From Hyphomicrobiales bacterium (GTDB taxonomy: Bacteria > Pseudomonadota > Alphaproteobacteria > Rhizobiales > Xanthobacteraceae): a stretch of DNA of 15,998 bases. The stretch covers positions 1 to 15,998 of the forward strand of contig PLTE01000102.1 of NCBI GenBank assembly GCA_003164375.1, in the 5' to 3' direction. The number at the start of each line of letters is the position of its first letter. The first letter of the stretch is position 1. A model generated the notes under the pieces. The model was not told the origin of the DNA, did not search any database, and saw only the letters and a program-made list of their open reading frames with translations. The translations under genes were made by a program, and so were the position numbers. Of the stretch, positions 1 to 5,638 are shown one piece after another.

Positions 1-6
1 CGCCAT
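1..6 (-). CDS. start of a nif gene running off the left edge, probably nifH (two codons only)
   Basis: Only ATG GCG (Met-Ala) lies inside the window. The start is supported by an AAGGAG ribosome binding site six bases upstream, and by a sigma-54 promoter and two NifA sites further upstream on the same strand. A long leader of about 140 bases behind such a promoter is usual for nifH in alphaproteobacteria, and NifH often begins Met-Ala or Met-Ser. The identity as nifH (nitrogenase iron protein, usually followed by nifD and nifK) is inferred from context alone, because no diagnostic residues are visible. Another NifA-controlled gene would fit equally well. Confidence 0.5.
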
Positions 7-157
7 CTTGCTCTCCTTCGAACCGATTGCCAAAGTCCACTGCGCGTTGCGCGCGAGACTGTTCATGTTTCAGAAACGGGCTCGCGGGTTCGGGAAGGAG
101 CGCATCGCTCGTCGTGCGTCTGCGTGCACTCAGCCCTCTCTCGCTGGTATTCCCTTC

Positions 158-173
158 AGCAACCCCCGTGCCA
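158..173 (-). promoter_or_regulatory. sigma-54 (-24/-12) promoter of the leftward, probable nifH gene
   Basis: On the minus strand this reads TGGCACGGGGGTTGCT, with -24 GG (171-172) and -12 GC (159-160) separated by exactly 10 bases, very close to the RpoN consensus. Transcription would start near 147 and run left to the ATG at 6. With its two UAS copies and an IHF-like site it forms a complete nif-type control region. No credible gene was seen in the 435-base gap between 6 and 442. Confidence 0.9.
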
Positions 174-189
174 TTTCCGGATTTCCTCG

Positions 190-202
190 TAAGTCATTGG
201 TT
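190..202 (-). promoter_or_regulatory. candidate IHF binding site between UAS and promoter
   Basis: The minus strand matches WATCAANNNNTTR at all but one defined position (third base C instead of T). It sits in an AT-rich stretch between the UAS pair and the -24 element, where IHF bends DNA so that NifA can contact RpoN polymerase. A one-mismatch site is weak alone. Its position is the main support. Confidence 0.45.
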
Positions 203-239
203 ATTTGAAGAAAATTTTGACAGCCTCGGAGGAAGCGGC

Positions 240-255
240 TGTTTTGAATACGACA
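240..255. promoter_or_regulatory. NifA upstream activator site 1 (TGT-N10-ACA)
   Basis: Exact TGT-N10-ACA palindrome, centred about 76 bases upstream of the leftward -24 element and about 123 bases upstream of the candidate rightward -24 element. The motif is symmetric, so it can serve both divergent genes. Confidence 0.8.
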
Positions 256-268
256 GCGACGGTCGCGC

Positions 269-284
269 TGTAAGAAACAAGACA
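269..284. promoter_or_regulatory. NifA upstream activator site 2 (TGT-N10-ACA)
   Basis: Second exact TGT-N10-ACA copy, 29 bases (about three helical turns) from the first, so both sites lie on nearly the same DNA face. It is about 105 bases from the leftward -24 element and about 94 bases from the rightward candidate. Paired UAS are usual for strong nif promoters. Confidence 0.8.
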
Positions 285-369
285 AGGTTTGAAGGCCTCC
301 AACCCGAACCATCAGCAGGTTTTCGCGTTATTCGCGCTTTGATGACCTCCGCGCCGGCAGCGCGTGGCG

Positions 370-385
370 CGGAACAGAATTTGCT
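370..385 (+). promoter_or_regulatory. candidate sigma-54 promoter for the receiver-domain gene
   Basis: CGGAACAGAATTTGCT has -24 GG (371-372) and -12 GC (383-384) ten bases apart with a good TTTGCT -12 half. The -24 half (GGAAC instead of GGCAC) is weaker than at nifH or nifB. The predicted start near 396 gives a leader of about 45 bases to the ATG at 442. Confidence 0.45.
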
Positions 386-441
386 AGCAATCCTGAAAGA
401 CGCTCGGCCGGACAAGGCACGCGAGTTTCAGCGAGGGCAAC

Positions 442-876
442 ATGCAGATCGGTGTCGAAACAGCGAAAGCCGTCGATCAACGGCGTGTGTTCGTTGTCGA
501 CGATGACGAAATCACCCGTGCGGCGTTGCAATTCATGCTGCACGACGAAATCGAAACCCATGAACTTGCCAATCCCGAAGAGGCCTATGAGAAAGGCGTC
601 GACTGGCTCAGGCCTCACGTCCTTCTGCTGGGCGTTTCGTTTCTGAAAGACAGAGGCGCCAAGCTCGTCGGCGAGGCGACGTCCAGGTTCCCGGGCGTGC
701 GAATTCTTATCGTCTGCGAGAAAACCGACGAGGCGATAGCGGTGGAAGGAATGAAGGCGGGCGCACACGGCACCCTCGTTAAGCCCCTGACGCTCGAGGC
801 CGTTCGCAAGAAGGTCGACACGGTCCTGGGCCGCGGCGGCGCGGCACCGATCGTCCAACTGGGCATCCTAAAATAG
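442..876 (+). CDS. pseudo-receiver (response-regulator-like) single-domain protein
   Basis: The 144-residue product is a stand-alone CheY-like receiver domain without an output domain. The acidic pocket VVDDDE is at residues 18-23 and the conserved Lys is in LVKP (K114). The phospho-acceptor Asp expected after the third beta strand is replaced: the sequence reads VLLLGVSF with Gly64 (codon GGC, one base from GAC), and the switch Thr/Ser region is also unusual (LIVCEKT, residues 89-95). Ordinary phosphotransfer at that site is therefore unlikely, and a protein-binding role fits better. The start is set by the GAGGG-like ribosome binding site and is in frame with the conserved first strand. The gene diverges from the probable nifH and shares its NifA sites, so nif co-regulation is inferred. 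The partner is unknown. Confidence 0.85.
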   Translation: MQIGVETAKAVDQRRVFVVDDDEITRAALQFMLHDEIETHELANPEEAYEKGVDWLRPHVLLLGVSFLKDRGAKLVGEATSRFPGVRILIVCEKTDEAIAVEGMKAGAHGTLVKPLTLEAVRKKVDTVLGRGGAAPIVQLGILK

Positions 877-890
877 GGCGTGCGGCGCCC
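876..890 (+). terminator. weak hairpin at the end of the receiver gene
   Basis: A 5-base GC stem, GGGCG (876-880) with CGCCC (886-890), overlaps the stop codon and is followed by a short T-rich stretch (TTGGTTT). It lies between convergent genes, but the short stem makes it only a possible terminator. Confidence 0.25.
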
Positions 891-947
891 TTGGTTTCCC
901 GCCTCTTCAAGACCGGTTCGGCCAGCGTCGGCGGCGCAATTATGCAA

Positions 948-1283
948 TTATGGCGTCGACGCCACAACGCCGCTTTCGTGCAACAAGGCGGTGAGCTCGC
1001 CGGCCTGAAACATCTCGCGGACGATGTCGCAGCCGCCCACGAACTCCCCTTTGATGTAGAGCTGGGGGATCGTCGGCCAGTTGGAGAAAGCCTTGATGCC
1101 GTCACGAATCTCCGGATCCGAGAGCACGTCCACGCTCGTGAATGGCACGCCAAGTTTGGCGAGGACCTGAACCACGGCCGCGGAGAAGCCGCATTGCGGG
1201 GCCGCCGGAACGCCCTTCATGAATAGCACGACGTCGCTCTTGGCGATCATCGCTTTGATCCGCTCACCCGTTGCATTGGTCAT
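948..1283 (-). CDS. grxD: monothiol glutaredoxin, Grx4/Grx5 (CGFS) type
   Basis: The 111-residue protein has the CGFS monothiol active site (C31-S34), the WPTIPQLY cis-proline segment and the GGCDI glutathione-binding motif of Grx4/Grx5 proteins. These bind a [2Fe-2S] cluster with glutathione and pass it on, usually together with a BolA partner, rather than acting as disulfide reductases. Length is normal for the family. The ATG at 1283 has a GGGGA ribosome binding site. It follows the bolA-type gene by 67 bases on the same strand, so the two are probably one operon encoding both halves of a Grx-BolA complex. Nif-linked monothiol glutaredoxins are known in diazotrophs. Expression from the candidate sigma-54 promoter upstream of the BolA gene is inferred. 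Confidence 0.93.
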   Translation of the reverse strand: MTNATGERIKAMIAKSDVVLFMKGVPAAPQCGFSAAVVQVLAKLGVPFTSVDVLSDPEIRDGIKAFSNWPTIPQLYIKGEFVGGCDIVREMFQAGELTALLHESGVVASTP

Positions 1284-1350
1284 AAATTATCCCCGACATC
1301 GAACGGTGTTGACGCCGACGCAGCAACCCAGGTTTCATGACCGGGTTCGC

Positions 1351-1584
1351 TCACGTCGGCACTATGGTTTCTAGAGCGAGCGCGTGCAGCGCATTTCCCA
1401 TATTTCCCTGCAGAGCGTCGTAAACCATTGTGTGCTGCTGGATACGGCTCTTGCCCTTGAACGTAGCACTTGTGACCCGAGCCGCAAAATGATCGCCGTC
1501 GCCTGCCAGATCGACGACGGTAACCATTGCGTCCGGGAAGGCTTGCTTGATGAGGCGTTCGATTTCGGCTCCAACCATTGCCAT
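1351..1584 (-). CDS. BolA family protein
   Basis: The 77-residue protein carries the BolA pattern: helix MVGAEIERLIKQAFPDA, then VVDLAGDGDHFAARVTS and the signature KGKSRIQQHTMVYDAL with the conserved cluster-ligand His, ending LHALALETIVP. Such BolA proteins form a [2Fe-2S]-bridged heterodimer with CGFS glutaredoxins, and that partner is the next gene. The open frame extends upstream to 1890, but the BolA fold begins at the ATG at 1584 (or 1578), which has a GGAG ribosome binding site; the upstream extension looks like intergenic regulatory DNA. Its location between NifA-type sites suggests induction during nitrogen fixation to supply Fe-S clusters. Confidence 0.9.
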   Translation of the reverse strand: MAMVGAEIERLIKQAFPDAMVTVVDLAGDGDHFAARVTSATFKGKSRIQQHTMVYDALQGNMGNALHALALETIVPT

Positions 1585-1616
1585 CACAGTCACTCCGCTG
1601 CCGCGAGAGACTCGCA

Positions 1617-1632
1617 TGCAAGGTCCAAACCA
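1617..1632 (-). promoter_or_regulatory. candidate sigma-54 promoter of the bolA-grx operon
   Basis: The minus strand reads TGGTTTGGACCTTGCA: -24 GG (1630-1631), 10-base spacing, -12 GC (1618-1619). The -12 half is good and the -24 half lacks the usual CAC. The predicted start near 1606 leaves about 22 bases to the ATG. The UAS at 1712-1727 is about 89 bases upstream. Confidence 0.5.
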
Positions 1633-1635
1633 ACT

Positions 1636-1651
1636 TGTGTCCGTCGCGACA
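1636..1651. promoter_or_regulatory. TGT-N10-ACA UAS-like site
   Basis: Exact match to the NifA palindrome. It lies almost on the candidate bolA -24 element, so it cannot activate that promoter by looping. It is about 186 bases upstream of the rightward promoter at 1828, within workable range. It may be a second UAS, a repressing site or a chance match. Confidence 0.4.
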
Positions 1652-1711
1652 AACACGACAGAAAACGCAATGCCGCAATGCCATGCCGATTTGTCGGCGC
1701 AGAGTTTTTGA

Positions 1712-1727
1712 TGTCCGGTTTGCGACA
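1712..1727. promoter_or_regulatory. NifA upstream activator site (TGT-N10-ACA), possibly bidirectional
   Basis: Exact palindrome centred about 110 bases upstream of the rightward -24 element and about 89 bases upstream of the leftward candidate. Both distances are typical for NifA action, so one site could switch on both divergent operons. Confidence 0.75.
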
Positions 1728-1827
1728 GCTGACATTCATGCTGTCCCGGATATGACGCGCCGCCGCCGGATCGAGTCTGAAATACGACATTGAATCTGCG
1801 GGAGTGGCTTGAAATCGCTGAATATTT

Positions 1828-1843
1828 TGGCCTGATCTTTGCT
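1828..1843 (+). promoter_or_regulatory. sigma-54 promoter of the yqeB-like/TPR operon
   Basis: TGGCCTGATCTTTGCT has GG (1829-1830) and GC (1841-1842) ten bases apart with a very good -12 half. The expected start near 1854 is 19 bases before the ATG at 1873. The UAS at 1712-1727 is correctly placed. Confidence 0.75.
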
Positions 1844-1872
1844 TCACCGGATGGCCCCCGGGGGAAGCGCTC

Positions 1873-2742
1873 ATGAGCCACACCGAACATTCAAGTCGAC
1901 CTCGGCCGCCTTATCCGTTTGCCGTTATCCTTGGCACGAACGAGATTGCATCCGCGGTCGCGGTTTATCTTCACCGCGCCGGCTATGGCGTCGTGCTGTC
2001 GCACGATCCGATGCCGCCGGTCATCCGGCGAAAAATGGCGTTTCATGACGTGCTCTTCGATGATGCCGTCAGTCTTGCCGGCGTCACGGCGAGCCGCGCC
2101 GAAACAAGCCTGGAAATCCGCGCGGGCATAGGCCGCGCGCCCGCCGTCATTGTCACCGCGCTCGGCCTATTGGATCTGATCGTCATCCGATCGCTCGACA
2201 TCCTGGTGGATGCGAGGATGCAGAAATATCGGCCGACACCCGACCTGCGCCGGCTGGCTCGGTTCACCGTCGGCCTCGGCCCCGGATTTTCCGGCGGTGG
2301 CAATTGCGACATCGCCATCGAAACGCGGCCGGGCAAGGCGGGACGTCTCCTGCGGCACGGCGCTACGGACGCGCCCGACGAGATGCCCCGCCGCCTCGGC
2401 AACAGTTTCGACAATCGCTTCGTCCGCACCGAAGTTGCGGGGCGTTGGCATACCGCCATCGAGATCGGGACTAGAGTCTTCAAAGACTTCACCGTCGGCC
2501 ATCTTGGCAATGTGCCGGTGCGGGCGCCGTTCGACGGCTTCCTGCGTGGTGTCGTGCGCGACGGCTCCGAGGTGCCGGCCGGCACGAAGCTCCTCGAAAT
2601 CGACCCGCGCGGCCGGCGCGCGAGTTGGACCGGCATCGACAGTCGGGCCAAGATCATTGCCAAGGCGGTGACAAAGGCGATCGCGCTCCGCGACGCGAGT
2701 ATTGTCGAAAGGGCGGAACCGGTCCTCCATCTCGTCAAATGA
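1873..2742 (+). CDS. YqeB/XdhC-related molybdenum-enzyme maturation protein
   Basis: The 289-residue product resembles the EF2563/YqeB family linked to selenium-dependent molybdenum hydroxylases. An N-terminal Rossmann-like segment, VILGTNEIASAVAVYLHRAGYGV followed by P-VIRRKMAFHDVLFDD, matches the usual GAGD-A-GVA-RLHRAGF...IRR-VAF pattern. Later come FTVGLGPGFSGGGNCDIAIET (from about residue 131) and, near the C terminus, APFDGFLRG...VPAGTKLLEIDPRG. The glycine motif is altered (GTNE for GAGD). The family is thought to act in molybdenum cofactor or enzyme maturation, with no established reaction. A NifA-type sigma-54 promoter drives it here, and it overlaps the TPR gene by 4 bases (ATGA). 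A role in Mo handling for nitrogenase is inference. Confidence 0.72.
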   Translation: MSHTEHSSRPRPPYPFAVILGTNEIASAVAVYLHRAGYGVVLSHDPMPPVIRRKMAFHDVLFDDAVSLAGVTASRAETSLEIRAGIGRAPAVIVTALGLLDLIVIRSLDILVDARMQKYRPTPDLRRLARFTVGLGPGFSGGGNCDIAIETRPGKAGRLLRHGATDAPDEMPRRLGNSFDNRFVRTEVAGRWHTAIEIGTRVFKDFTVGHLGNVPVRAPFDGFLRGVVRDGSEVPAGTKLLEIDPRGRRASWTGIDSRAKIIAKAVTKAIALRDASIVERAEPVLHLVK

Positions 2743-3263
2743 GCCGGAACGGCATGCCCGTCGCCGAAGGTCGCGGGTCTGGTGCGAACAATGTCTTCGC
2801 GGAACCCGACCTCATCAATTTCGGAGATCTTCCTGAAGCAATCAACGCGCTGTTGCAGCAGGGGGTAGCGGCCTATCGCCACGATCGGGCACGCGCCGAT
2901 CAGCTGTTTCGGCAGGCGCTCGCGAGCGCCCCGAAGGAGCTGCCGACTTATTTTTGCCTCTACAAAATCCACACCTATCAGGGCAATCTCGACCACGCGC
3001 AAGCGGCGGCCGAGCGCGGGCTCAGGGAAGCGGCAACTCAGGCGGGATGGAATCCGGATTGGCGGCAATGGCAGCCGCAAGCGGTGCTGCCGCAAGGCCC
3101 CGGACGCTTCGCGCTCTACACATTGAAGGCGCTCGCCTTCATCCATCTGCGGCAGGACAGACGGCCGCAAGCCAAACAGATACTCGAACGGTTGCGGCAA
3201 TTGGACCCTGCCGGTGCGGTCGGCTGGCCGGTCGTGGCGGCGCTGGCAGAAGGTATCGAGTGA
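2739..3263 (+). CDS. TPR-repeat protein, nif-linked (paralogue of the gene at 11216-11758)
   Basis: Begins at the ATG at 2739, which overlaps the stop of the previous gene, giving 174 residues; a longer upstream frame runs inside the preceding gene and is not needed. Helical TPR-like pairs are visible: INALLQQGVAAYRHDRARADQLFRQALASAP, then LPTYFCLYKIHTYQGNLDHAQAAAERGL, then a DWR motif and FALYTLKALAFIHLRQDRRPQAKQILERLRQLDP. The same motif order (AP...LY-FY-G...DWR...RF-L-LK-AY...LD) recurs in the TPR protein of the nifB operon, so the two are paralogues. A scaffold or assembly role for nitrogenase is possible, but the function is unknown. Translation is probably coupled to the YqeB-like gene. 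Confidence 0.82.
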   Translation: MSRNGMPVAEGRGSGANNVFAEPDLINFGDLPEAINALLQQGVAAYRHDRARADQLFRQALASAPKELPTYFCLYKIHTYQGNLDHAQAAAERGLREAATQAGWNPDWRQWQPQAVLPQGPGRFALYTLKALAFIHLRQDRRPQAKQILERLRQLDPAGAVGWPVVAALAEGIE

Positions 3264-3285
3264 GCCGGGGTTGGCGTGCGGTTCA

Positions 3286-3301
3286 TGGCATCGCGCTTGC
3301 A
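3286..3301 (+). promoter_or_regulatory. sigma-54 promoter of the SufT-like gene
   Basis: TGGCATCGCGCTTGCA matches the RpoN consensus closely: GG (3287-3288), 10-base spacing, GC (3299-3300). The predicted start near 3312 is 40-70 bases before the possible start codons. No TGT-N10-ACA site was found in the 225 bases upstream, which lie inside the TPR gene; activation may use a degenerate site. Confidence 0.65.
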
Positions 3302-3350
3302 CAGGTCCCGATGAGACACGTTAAAGGGCGGTCGAAGTCGGAAACACGAC

Positions 3351-3749
3351 ATGCGACGAGATTTAGACATGTGCCAGGAGATGGAAACACAGTCCGCGGC
3401 AACGCCGGCGGCCGGCGATGCGCCGATATCGCGCGCAGCAGGCGCCGGTGCGCTGACCGATGCCGTTATCGCGGCACTGCGAACCGTCCGCGATCCCGAG
3501 ATACCGGTCAACGTCTACGACCTCGGGCTGATTTATCGGATTGAGCTGAAGGAACCGGGGGCGATCGAAATCGACATGACGCTCACGGCGCCCGGCTGTC
3601 CCGTTGCGGGTGAAATGCTGAGCTGGGTGCAACAGGCCGTCAGCGACGTCGCGACCGTTGGGCAGGTCAAGGTAAATCTTGTTTTCGATCCGCCTTGGGA
3701 TCAAGCCAGGATGTCGGACGAAGCGAAACTGGAATTGGGCTTGATATAA
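3351..3749 (+). CDS. MIP18/SufT-like (DUF59) Fe-S assembly protein
   Basis: The 132-residue protein is a DUF59/MIP18-type domain with an N-terminal extension. Diagnostic stretches are VRDPEIPVNVYDLGLIY (about residues 46-62) and TLTAPGCPVAGEM (77-89), whose Cys83 is the conserved reactive residue, followed by VNLVFDPPW. Relatives (SufT, PaaD, Cia2/MIP18) help deliver or mature Fe-S clusters. The first about 34 residues are Ala-rich and probably disordered. Starts at 3351, 3369 or 3381 are all possible: none has an ideal ribosome binding site, and the GGAG before 3381 touches the ATG. It has its own sigma-54 promoter, so a role in supplying nitrogenase or its accessory Fe-S proteins is likely. 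A SUF-type general role is the alternative. Confidence 0.85.
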   Translation: MRRDLDMCQEMETQSAATPAAGDAPISRAAGAGALTDAVIAALRTVRDPEIPVNVYDLGLIYRIELKEPGAIEIDMTLTAPGCPVAGEMLSWVQQAVSDVATVGQVKVNLVFDPPWDQARMSDEAKLELGLI

Positions 3750-3796
3750 AACATGGTCCGGAAAAGCGCCTGCCGACTTTCCGAGAAGATCATGTT
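3750..3796. repeat. palindromic intergenic repeat of the rhizobial (RIME-like) type
   Basis: An imperfect inverted repeat: AACATGGTCCGGAAAAG on the left pairs with CTTTCCGAGAAGATCATGTT on the right. It resembles the 'AACATGATCCGGAAAAG' palindromes scattered between genes in many Hyphomicrobiales genomes (recalled, not searched). It begins within a base of the SufT-like stop and could act as a terminator or mRNA-stabilising hairpin. It also marks the edge between nif-controlled genes and the hydrolase block. Confidence 0.65.
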
Positions 3797-3820
3797 GCCG
3801 CTATCTGAACCGAGGGTACC

Positions 3821-4591
3821 ATGATCGAACTTACCGCTGACGATGCACATAAGTTCTCCGCCTATCGCGCCGATCCGACCGATCCGCCGAAGGGCGCTGT
3901 CGTGGTCGTACAGGAAGTGTTCGGCGTTAATCCCCACATTCGAAAGATTACCGACAGCTTCGCGGCGAAAGGTTACGTGGCGATCGCGCCCGCGCTGTTC
4001 GACCGCGTCCAGACCGGAGTCGAGCTCGGCTACGACGAGGACGGCCTTGCGTCGGGGCTTGCCCTCAAGCAGCAGATCGAAACGGAACGATCGCTCGGCG
4101 ATATTCAGGCGGCCGTCGACGCCGTTAAGAGTGCCGGCAAGGTGGCGATCGTCGGCTATTGCTGGGGCGGTTATCTGGCCTACCTATCAAGCAATCGCAT
4201 CCGCGGCATCGCATGTGCGATCGGCTATTACGGTGGGGGAATCGTCGATGAATACCGTGAGAAGCGCAAGATCCCCACTTTGCTTCACTTCGCCGAGAAC
4301 GATCCGCTGATTCCCTTCGCGGACGTGATCCAATTCCGAGCGCACCGGCCCGACGTCAGCGCCTTCTCCTACCCGGCGGCGACGCATGGATTCAATTGCG
4401 ACGAACGGGACAGCTATAGTCAGGCCGCCGCGGAAAGGGCGCTCGATCGCACATTGTTCTGGATTTCCCAATATGTGGAGGGACAGGCTCCCATCGCGCT
4501 GAAAAACGCCGGGTTCTACGCCGCGGCAAAGACCGACAAGAAAAAGAAGAAACAAGCCGCGGGCGACGATCTCGGACCACCCCCGGATTGA
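3821..4591 (+). CDS. dienelactone hydrolase family protein
   Basis: The 256-residue alpha/beta hydrolase contains the dienelactone hydrolase signature: QEVFGVNPHIR with Glu32, nucleophile motif GYCWGG with Cys114, FAENDPLIP with Asp161 and THGFNC with His189, so the Cys-Asp-His triad is complete. It probably hydrolyses lactones or esters; the substrate is not readable from sequence. The C terminus has an unusual Lys-rich stretch (TDKKKKKQAAGDD, residues about 239-251) that is probably flexible. The ATG at 3821 follows a GAGGG ribosome binding site. No sigma-54 promoter was seen, and the gene is separated from the nif genes by the palindromic repeat, so it may be a bystander. Confidence 0.9.
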   Translation: MIELTADDAHKFSAYRADPTDPPKGAVVVVQEVFGVNPHIRKITDSFAAKGYVAIAPALFDRVQTGVELGYDEDGLASGLALKQQIETERSLGDIQAAVDAVKSAGKVAIVGYCWGGYLAYLSSNRIRGIACAIGYYGGGIVDEYREKRKIPTLLHFAENDPLIPFADVIQFRAHRPDVSAFSYPAATHGFNCDERDSYSQAAAERALDRTLFWISQYVEGQAPIALKNAGFYAAAKTDKKKKKQAAGDDLGPPPD

Positions 4592-4666
4592 TCGAATTGC
4601 AGGCCCGAGCTGCGCCGGCGTGGCGCGGCGTCATGGTATTGAAGGCCTTGGCGTCGAAGAAAGATT

Positions 4667-5008
4667 ATGAGCGTCATCAAACGTGACTTCGGCATGGCGC
4701 GTCGCCGGACTGTCCGACGCTTCAGAAAGCTTCTGGGCCTGGGCGCGCTGCACGAAGCCAATATCCACACCAACCCGTTGCCCTATCTCGAACGGGCGAG
4801 CGAGCGCATCTTTCAGCTTGAGAAGGCCCTGTTCGAGGCGGCCGCGGCGGCCACCCCGCCGTCGGCGAGCACCGCGGCGGCCGAAAAGATCGAGGTGGAC
4901 AAGGCGGAATATCAGTGTCTGTTGAACTGCCGCGCGATTATCGAAAGAAGCCTCGCGCAGCTCGGATCGACTGAAGATATATTGGGAACGGGGCCCGATC
5001 AGGCCTGA
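4667..5008 (+). CDS. protein of unknown function, 113 residues
   Basis: Not recognised. The N terminus is basic (IKRDFGMARRRTVRRFRKLL), the middle has an Ala/Pro-rich linker (about residues 62-75) and the C-terminal helix EYQCLLNCRAIIERSLAQL contains two Cys residues. No signal peptide or membrane segment. The ribosome binding site is weak, and Met10 is an alternative start. The last 10 bases overlap the end of the convergent acetyltransferase gene. No homology is claimed, but the open frame has coding-like composition and an orderly position behind the hydrolase gene. Confidence 0.55.
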   Translation: MSVIKRDFGMARRRTVRRFRKLLGLGALHEANIHTNPLPYLERASERIFQLEKALFEAAAAATPPSASTAAAEKIEVDKAEYQCLLNCRAIIERSLAQLGSTEDILGTGPDQA

Positions 5009-5487
5009 GCGGCGAGCGGCGACGGTTGCCACTTATAAAGATCACCCCATCCGCTCGCCGCCGTCTCTTCACGGGCAAACCCGAGCTTCCCGAGTTGGTC
5101 ACCAAGCGCGAAGCCGTTGCCGTTCTTCACGCTGGCAAGAACCGGAACCTTTCGTGCCTGAATTTCAGCAACAAGCGCCTGCAACACGCCTTGATCGCGA
5201 TGGCTCGGCGCGATGACCGCATAAGAGACATGAACCGTATCGCCGTTGCGAAATCCCCATTCGAAGTCATCCCGTCGCACCAATAAAGCGCCGACGATCG
5301 CTTTATCTGCGCCCACGGCGACGGTCGACAAACCAGAGGTGCAGCATGCCATGATCTCGGTCAAGACGCTGGCCTGCGCCGCGTCACTGGCGGGGTCGAA
5401 CGGAACGTCGCTGGCGACTTCTTTCATCAAACTCCAAATGTCCTTGATGTCGCCGAGCGAAGCCGTGCGTTGCGTCAATTCAGCCAT
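4999..5487 (-). CDS. GNAT-family N-acetyltransferase
   Basis: The 162-residue protein has the GNAT layout: N-terminal strand and helices (LGDIKDIWSLMKEVAS), central strands TVAVGADKAIVGALLVRR, the acetyl-CoA-binding segment VSYAVIAPSHRDQGVLQALV (R/Q-x-x-G-x-type loop at HRDQGV) and the late segment GNGFALGDQLGKLGFAREE. The substrate is unknown. An in-frame GTG lies six bases upstream, but the ATG at 5487 is preferred because GGAGG lies 8 bases before it. The gene is divergent from the small gene at 5688 and overlaps the 3' end of the unknown gene at 4667 by 10 bases. No nif promoter is visible for it. Confidence 0.82.
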   Translation of the reverse strand: MAELTQRTASLGDIKDIWSLMKEVASDVPFDPASDAAQASVLTEIMACCTSGLSTVAVGADKAIVGALLVRRDDFEWGFRNGDTVHVSYAVIAPSHRDQGVLQALVAEIQARKVPVLASVKNGNGFALGDQLGKLGFAREETAASGWGDLYKWQPSPLAAQA

Positions 5488-5614
5488 GCCCACCCCCTCC
5501 CCAATGGAAAATATGGATTCAGACTATAGCGACGTGTCCGCGCGATTCAAATTTCTTTCAGAATATTTCCGCAGCGGCGGACGCATTTTTGATGCGCGAT
5601 CGACCAACGCTTTT

Positions 5615-5630
5615 TGTCGCGTTTGCGACA
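5615..5630. promoter_or_regulatory. TGT-N10-ACA UAS-like palindrome close to a promoter
   Basis: Exact NifA-type palindrome, but centred only about 18 bases upstream of the -24 element at 5640. This is too close for normal looping activation, where 80-150 bases is usual. It could be a NifA site acting at another promoter, a site where bound NifA competes with polymerase, or a chance match. Confidence 0.35.
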
Positions 5631-5638
5631 ATCGGAGT

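Noticed and set aside
27..506. 159-codon plus-strand frame and smaller minus-strand frames (130-312, 194-415) in the left control region
   Set aside because: They overlap the sigma-54 promoter and the NifA sites and give Arg/Ser-rich translations with no ribosome binding site of note.
1585..1890. N-terminal extension of the BolA frame
   Set aside because: The extension covers UAS and promoter motifs and lies beyond the normal BolA start; a good ribosome binding site supports 1584.
2043..3302. 419-codon open frame on the minus strand
   Set aside because: Antisense to the YqeB-like and TPR genes; low-complexity Arg/Pro/Ser-rich translation with no recognisable domain.
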